In this document: positions 58,363-64,000 of the stretch, in pieces
Layout: the number at the start of each line of letters is the position of its first letter
Position numbering within the stretch: position 1 is the stretch's first letter
Assembly: GCA_036852015.1 (NCBI GenBank)
Contig: JAANDG010000237.1
Coordinates: forward strand, 1 to 64,000
DNA: 64,000 nt
From: Pelodera strongyloides
Lineage: Eukaryota; Nematoda; Chromadorea; Rhabditida; Rhabditidae
Direction: 5' to 3'
Made by a program: the position numbers and the translations under genes
Notes under the pieces: model-generated
The model's input: only the letters and a program-made list of their open reading frames with translations
What the model was told of the DNA's origin: nothing
Database searches by the model: none

Positions 58363-59020
58363 GGCTTATTGGGTAAAACCTACTAGGACTCCTTGGGACT
58401 ACTGTAGACAACTGGGCAACTGAAAATAGAGACCTGGGCAACTGAGGACTACCGTGGACTACCGTGGACAACCAGGACAACTGTGAACATCCACTAAAAT
58501 GTGTTTTTATAGAGTTAAATAAACCTGACCAAATTATTTATGCGCATACTTTACTTAACGTTTCAAAAACCGGCTGGTATTTCGTATTTCGCTTTAAGAC
58601 CCATATCTCCTTCTCAACGAACAGTATTACTGATTTTGTATGTAACACAGCAGGTTAATTTGTTAAACTATTTGTAATCAGATGTGATATTTTATTTAAA
58701 GGCAGCATGAACACTTAAAAGCGAAATACCGACCGGTTTTTGAAACATCCACAATGCGTTAATTTTTCTGTCGGTTTATGATCAGACTGTAAAAATAACC
58801 TTCAAAGCTTTCAGAGTGTCCAGGTTTTTTTTACATTGTCTACACATGCTTTTATTCAAGGTGAATGTTAGTGAATGTTATTCAAAATGCACAAGTATAT
58901 GTAGGTGCCAACGTAGTCCTCGGCAAGTATAGTTGCCCAAAGTAGTCCTCAGTTGCCCAGAGTAGGCTCTCAGTTGCCCAGTATGTTCCAGTGCCCAGAG
59001 TAGGTTTTATCCAATAAGCC
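58363..59020. mobile_element. MITE with 9-bp target duplication (Mutator-like)
   Basis: Ends GGCTTATTGGGTAAAACCTA and its inverse AGGTTTTATCCAATAAGCC, flanked by TAAAAATGA on both sides (58,354-58,362 and 59,021-59,029). The empty site is present in sister blocks (CATAAAAATGATGG near 54,695). Subterminal repeats of CTGGGCAACTGAGGACTAC type occur at both ends. A second inverted pair with AAAGCGAAATAC / CCGGTTTTTGAAAC (~58,555-58,748) suggests another MITE nested inside. The 9-bp duplication and GG-start fit the Mutator superfamily. Confidence 0.82.
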
Positions 59021-59214
59021 TAAAAATGATGGTTAAAAAGTGTCAAAGACAAACGTCGTCGATGTTGTATATGATCAAAACCAGCGCTCAAACGAAAAAA
59101 ATGAGTATGATCTTCCAAAACTGAAATCGTCAGCTGATCGTCAGCTGATCGTAAGTTTCAGCTAAATCCATATCGCTAGAGCGAGGCGCGCGCGCAGCGC
59201 GCGCCGAGCTCTAG

Positions 59215-62200
59215 TATAATATATATTATATATAATACGCAGTGCGGTCTGTCTGTCTGTCTGTCAGATTTTAGTACTCATATTCAACGAGGAGCCCAAG
59301 CCTTCAGTCTCTGGCATAAGACTGCTTAGGTAAAAGCAAGAAAACGCTTTTTTTAAATAATCGATATCTTATCAGGTAATCGATATCTGATAATCGAAAA
59401 AATGAAAACTTTCGTAAACGTAATAACTTTCGAAGAAACGAATTTTGATCTAATCAAAAATCGATAAATCGATAATCTAAATTTTGGCAACTTGCCAACT
59501 GAACTTAACGGCCATCCTAAACATAGTGAAATCATCAGAAAACGTCGAAAAATTTATGGAGAGCTTCTGATCTGGGACCCTGGCTAACGTTAGCCATCTG
59601 GAGAATGAAGAATGTTGGCACAGAAAAAAATCAATAATCAATCGATAATTTTTCCGAGAGCCAAAAACCGCCTTAGGAGTGAAGATAGAGAGTCGAGCTC
59701 CTCTGATCGATATTGCTCAACTTCGAAAGATGAGTTGAATGGTGAAATTCAAAAAATCGATATCGATCGATAATCCACAGAAATCCTAAAAATGTAGGAA
59801 AAACGGCCTTAGGAGTAGAGATAGAGACTCGAGCCTTCCGATCGATATTGCTCAACATCGAAAGATAAGTTGAATGATCAGATTGAAAAAATCGATATCG
59901 ATCGATATTCCTCTGAAATCATAAAAATGTAGGAAAAACGGCCTTAGGAGTAGAGATAGAGACTCGAGCCTTCCGATCGATATTGCTCAACATCGAAAGA
60001 TAAGTTGAATGATCAGATTGAAAAAAATCGATATCGATCGATGAACCATATAAATCATAAAAATTTCGGAAAAACGGCCTTAGGAGTAGAGATAGAGACG
60101 AGCCTTCCGATCAATATTGCTCAACATCGAAAGATAAGTTGAATGATCAGATTGAAAAAATCGATATCGATCGATGAACCATAAAAATCATAAAAAAAAA
60201 AAAATTCGGAAAAACGGCCTTAGGAGTAGAGATAGAGACTCGAGCCTTCTGATCGATACTGCTCAACATCGAAACATAAGTTGAATGATCAGGTTGAAAA
60301 AAAATCGATATCGATCGATGAACCACATAAATCATAAAAAAAGTCGGAAAAAAAAAACGGCCTTAGGAGTAGAGATGGAGACTCGAGCCTTCTGATCGAT
60401 ACTGCTCAACATCGAAAGATAAGTTAAATATTCAGATTGAAAAAATCGATATCGATCGATGAACCACATAAATCATAAAAAAGTCGGAAAAACGGCCTTA
60501 GGAGTAGAGATGGAGACTCGAGCCTTCCGATCGATATTGCTCAACATCGAAAGATAAATTGAATGATCAGATTGAAAAAATCGATATCGATCGATGAATC
60601 ACAGAAATCATAAAAATGTCGGAAAAGCGGCCTTAGGAGTAGAGATAGAGATTTGAGCCTTCCGATCAATATTGCTCAACATCGAAAGATAAGTTGAAGG
60701 ATCAGGTTGAAAAAATCGATATCGATCGATGAACCACATAAATCATAAACATGTCGGAAAACGGCGTTGGGAGTAGAGATAGAGACTCGATGGTTCGACG
60801 GCTCGATGAAGTTGAATGTTGAAATTCAAAAAAAAAGAAAGACGATCGATCCATAGAAATCGGAAAAAAGGTCTTAGGAATAGAGATAAAGAGCTGAGAT
60901 TCGGTCAATATTACACAGCTTCTGAAGGTGAAATAACATCCTCCAAAGTAAACCACATCGAACGTTGATGCGAGCGAGGCGGGCCAAAGGCCCGCCGAGT
61001 GAGCTAACGACTATAATCCCGAATCTTAATAAAAATCTTCAAAATAAAAGGTATATTAATACAATAGCTTAAAGATTACGATGGAAATGAACTTCAGTGC
61101 TCAAGTGAAGCTCGCATCAGAGACAGATTCTCCATCATGTTTCTGCTTCAGAATCTATGACGAAAAGATTACGATGGAAATGAACTTCAGTGCTCAAGTG
61201 AAGCTCGCATCAGAGACAGATTCTTCATCATGTTTCTGCTTCAGAATCTATGACGTCAATAAATAAATCGACGTGCAAAATTTTGCCGTAGATCAAAAGT
61301 AGAAATGTAATCCGCATCTCATAAAAAAACTTCAAAATGAAGATGAAGCTAATTCAGTGTCGTGCCAATCTGAACATAAACTTCAAAATTGAATCTATGA
61401 CGAAAAAAAAAGTTGACGTGCAAAGTTCACCGTAGATCAAAAGTAACGATGTAAATCAACTCCAATGCTGAAGCGAAGCATGTATCAGAGACAGACGCAT
61501 CTGAGACGTGCTTCTGATTTAGAATCTATGACGTAAAAAATAAGTTGACGTGCAAAAGTTCACCGTAGATCAAAGTAAAGTACGATGCAAATCGACTCTC
61601 ATGCTGAAGCGAAGTATATGCTTCAGAAACAAGATTGTCGATCGTGCTTCTGATTCAGAATCTATGACGTAAAAAATAAGTTGACGTGCAAAGTTCACCG
61701 TAGATCAAAAGTAACGATGTAAATCGACTCTCATGCTGAAGCGAAGCATGCTTCAGAAACAGATTGTCGATCGTGCTTCTGATTCAGAATCTATGACGTC
61801 AAAAAAAGTCGACGTGCAAAGTTCACCGTTGATCAAAAGTAACGATGTAAATCAACTCCAATGCTGAAGCGAAGCATGCTTCAGAAACAGATTGTCGATC
61901 GTGCTTCTGATTCAGAATCTATGACGTCAAAAAAAGGTCGACGTGCAAAGTTCACCGTTCTCCAATGCTGAAGCGAAGCATGCTTCACAAACAGATTGTC
62001 GATCGTGCTTCTGATTTAGAATCTATGACGTCAAAAATAAGTAGACGTGCAAAGTTCAACGTAGATCAAAAGTAACGGTGCAAAAATTAAAATCGTTAAC
62101 TTATCAAGATAAAAAGCTCAAGCCAAAGGTATATCGCTAGAGCGAGGCGCGCGCATGCTGAAGCGAAGTATGCTTCAGAAACAGATTGTCGATCGTGCTT

Positions 62201-62701
62201 CTGATTCAGAATCTATGACGTAAAAAATAAGTTGACGTGCAAAGTTCACCGTAGATCAAAAGTAACGATGTAAATCGACTCTCATGCTGAAGCGAAGCAT
62301 GCTTCAGAAACAGATTGTCGATCGTGCTTCTGATTCAGAATCTATGACGTCAAAAAAAGTCGACGTGCAAAGTTCACCGTTCTCCAAAGCTGAAGCGAAG
62401 CATGCTTCAGAAACAGATTGTCGATCGTGCTTCTGATTCAGAATCTATGACGTCAAAAAAAGGTCGACGTGCAAAGTTCACCGTTCTCCAATGCTGAAGC
62501 GAAGCATGCTTCACAAACAGATTGTCGATCGTGCTTCTGATTTAGAATCTATGACGTCAAAAATAGGTAGACGTGCAAAGTTCAACGTAGATCAAAAGTA
62601 ACGGTGCAAAAATTAAAATCGTTAACTTATCAAGATAAAAAGCTCAAGCCAAAGGTATATCGCTAGAGCGAGGCGCGCGCGCAGCGCGCGCCGAGCTCTA
62701 G
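59215..62701 (+). mobile_element. Non-autonomous Helitron 7 (third copy of Helitron 1)
   Basis: Nearly identical to 22,221-25,462 and 45,263-48,709, including the half-hairpin junction (62,154). It begins TATAATATATATTATATA after CTAG and ends with a full hairpin and CTAG (62,698-62,701). Small differences are mostly homopolymer length. Confidence 0.85.
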
Positions 62702-64000
62702 TCTACTTAATCTTATATATATGGAGCAGTGTTGGTCTGTTTGTCGGTTTGAAACACTTCAGATCTCCCCTTAGGGATAGAGCCTCAGTCTTAACACTTT
62801 ATCATAAACCTTATCAATAAATTCTAAGAAAACGCTTTTTTGCCCTTATCGATTGCTTATCAGATTATCGATCTGGCAAAGTGCCAAATTTTCGAAAGTC
62901 TGATTCCTATCGTACTTAGGGATAGAGCCTCAGTCTTAACACTTTATCATAAACCTTATCAATAAATTCTAAGAAAACGCTTTTTTGCCCTTATCGATTG
63001 CTTATCAGATTATCGATCTGGCAAAGTGCCAAATTTTCGAAAGTCTGATTCCTATCGTAAACTGAATAACTTTATGAGAAATGAATTTTGATCTAATCAA
63101 AAATCGATAAATCGATAATCCAAATTTTGGCAACTTGCCAACTGAACTTAACGGCCATCCTGAACATAGTGAAATCGTCAGAATACGCCGAAAAATTTAT
63201 CGAAAGCTTCTGATCTGGGACCCTGGCTAACGTTCGCCATCTGGAGAACGAAGAATGTTGGCACAGAAAAAAATCAATAATCAATCGATAATTTTTCCAA
63301 GAGCCGAAAACCGCCTTAGGAGTGAAGATAGAGACTCGAGCCCTCTGATCGATATTGCTCAACTTCGAAAGATGAGTTGAATGGTGAAATTCAAAAAATC
63401 GATATCGATCGATAATCTATAGAATTTGCAAAAACCGCCGTAGGAGTGAAGATAGAGACTTGAGCCCTCTGATCGACATTGCTCAACTTTGCAAGACAAG
63501 TTGAATGCTGAAATTCAAAAAATCGATATCGATCGATAATCTATAGAAACAGCAAAAACTGCCTTAGGAGTGAAGATAGCGACTTGAGCCCTCTGATCGA
63601 TATTCCTCAACTTCGAAAGATAAGTTGAATGGTGAAATTCAAAAAATCGATATCGATCGATAATCTATAGAAACAGCAAAAACCGCCTTAGGAGTCGAGA
63701 TAAAGACTTGAGCCCTCAGATCGATATTGCTCAACTTCCAAAGATAAGTTGAATGGTGAAATTCAAAAAATCGATATCGATCGATAATCTATAGAAACAG
63801 CAAAAACTGCCTTAGGAGTGAAGATAGCGACTTGAGCCCTCTGATCGATATTGCTCAACTTCGAAAGATAAGTTAAATGGTGAAATTCAAAAAATCGATA
63901 TCGATCGATAATCCATAGAAACAGCAAAAACCGCCTTAGGAGTGAAGATAGCGACTTGAGCCCTTTGATCGATATTGCTCAACTCCGAAAGTTAAGTTAA
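62702..64000 (+). mobile_element. Helitron 8, cut by the window edge
   Basis: Starts TCTACTTAATCTTATATA, the same 5' subtype as the autonomous element. A block of ~110 bp is tandemly repeated (62,770-62,910 and 62,917-63,060). R1 units of ~122 bp follow (cores near 63,395, 63,517, 63,642, 63,770 and 63,895). By its 5' end it could be another autonomous copy; the rest lies outside. Confidence 0.8.

Larger units (their letters stand above)
52821..59214 (+). mobile_element. Non-autonomous Helitron 6, internally rearranged
   Basis: Starts TCTACTATGTATTATATA and ends GCGCGC hairpin + CTAG (59,211-59,214). Contains R1 units (53,340-54,330, 56,100-56,220 and 56,640-57,400), repeated blocks with a GGCGGGCCGAAGGCCCGCC hairpin (54,529, 55,510, 57,576 and 58,186), three half-hairpin junctions (54,853, 55,306 and 55,846), a non-repetitive piece at 56,230-56,640 and an inserted MITE at 58,363-59,020. 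Confidence 0.78.

Overview
The window looks like repeat-rich nuclear DNA of a nematode, probably Caenorhabditis-like. This is inference from short introns with TTTTCAG/TTTAG acceptors, a candidate spliced-leader acceptor, ShKT and Pro/Thr-rich secreted-protein exons, and Helitron ends of the 5' TCTACTATAT ... 3' CTAG type. There is no rRNA, CRISPR array or operon-like structure. Most open frames are by-products of tandem repeats.

Left part (1-22,220). Positions 1-1,480 hold a ~71-bp satellite that flips orientation near 645. Positions 1,541-7,270 are a 5.7-kb imperfect palindrome (centre ~4,535). Each arm carries a two-exon gene for a ~228-residue predicted secreted protein and broken pieces of a Maverick/Polinton-type cysteine protease. 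From 7.3 to 10.4 kb lie foldback MITEs flanked by TTAA. From ~8.5 to ~17.7 kb there is an old tandem segmental duplication. Each unit holds minus-strand exons of a secreted-type gene (LNGED exon, 36-nt Pro/Thr exon, ShKT exon); the second unit has four copies of the Pro/Thr exon. A solo LTR with a 5-bp target duplication (12,376-12,656) and two small Helitrons (13,776-13,996 and 14,648-15,070, the latter with a tRNA-like sequence) interrupt it. Positions 17.7-22.2 kb hold gene fragments and minisatellites.

Right part (22,221-64,000). This is a head-to-tail array of Helitrons, all in + orientation, with junctions ...CTAG|TC.... The centrepiece is a 14.2-kb apparently autonomous Helitron (29,593-43,800). 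Its ~40-exon gene (31,639-43,319) can be spliced into an open frame of ~2,209 residues: a unique N-terminal region, a row of duplicated 69-nt micro-exons, a Cys motif, a long disordered Ser/Glu/Arg insert, the HUH Rep nuclease with paired Tyr, and a Pif1 helicase. The other elements are non-autonomous and filled with two tandem-repeat families: R1 (117-135 bp, core TCGATATCGATCGAT) and R2 (~122 bp, many with TGACGTCA). Three elements (22.2, 45.3 and 59.2 kb) are near-identical. Breakpoints recur inside the GC-rich 3' hairpin. Positions 43,801-45,262 look like a badly assembled stretch.

Working together: the Rep/helicase of the 14.2-kb element could mobilise the flanking copies that share its termini. 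The small Helitrons with CTGG ends are a separate family, and one copy sits inside an intron of the autonomous element.
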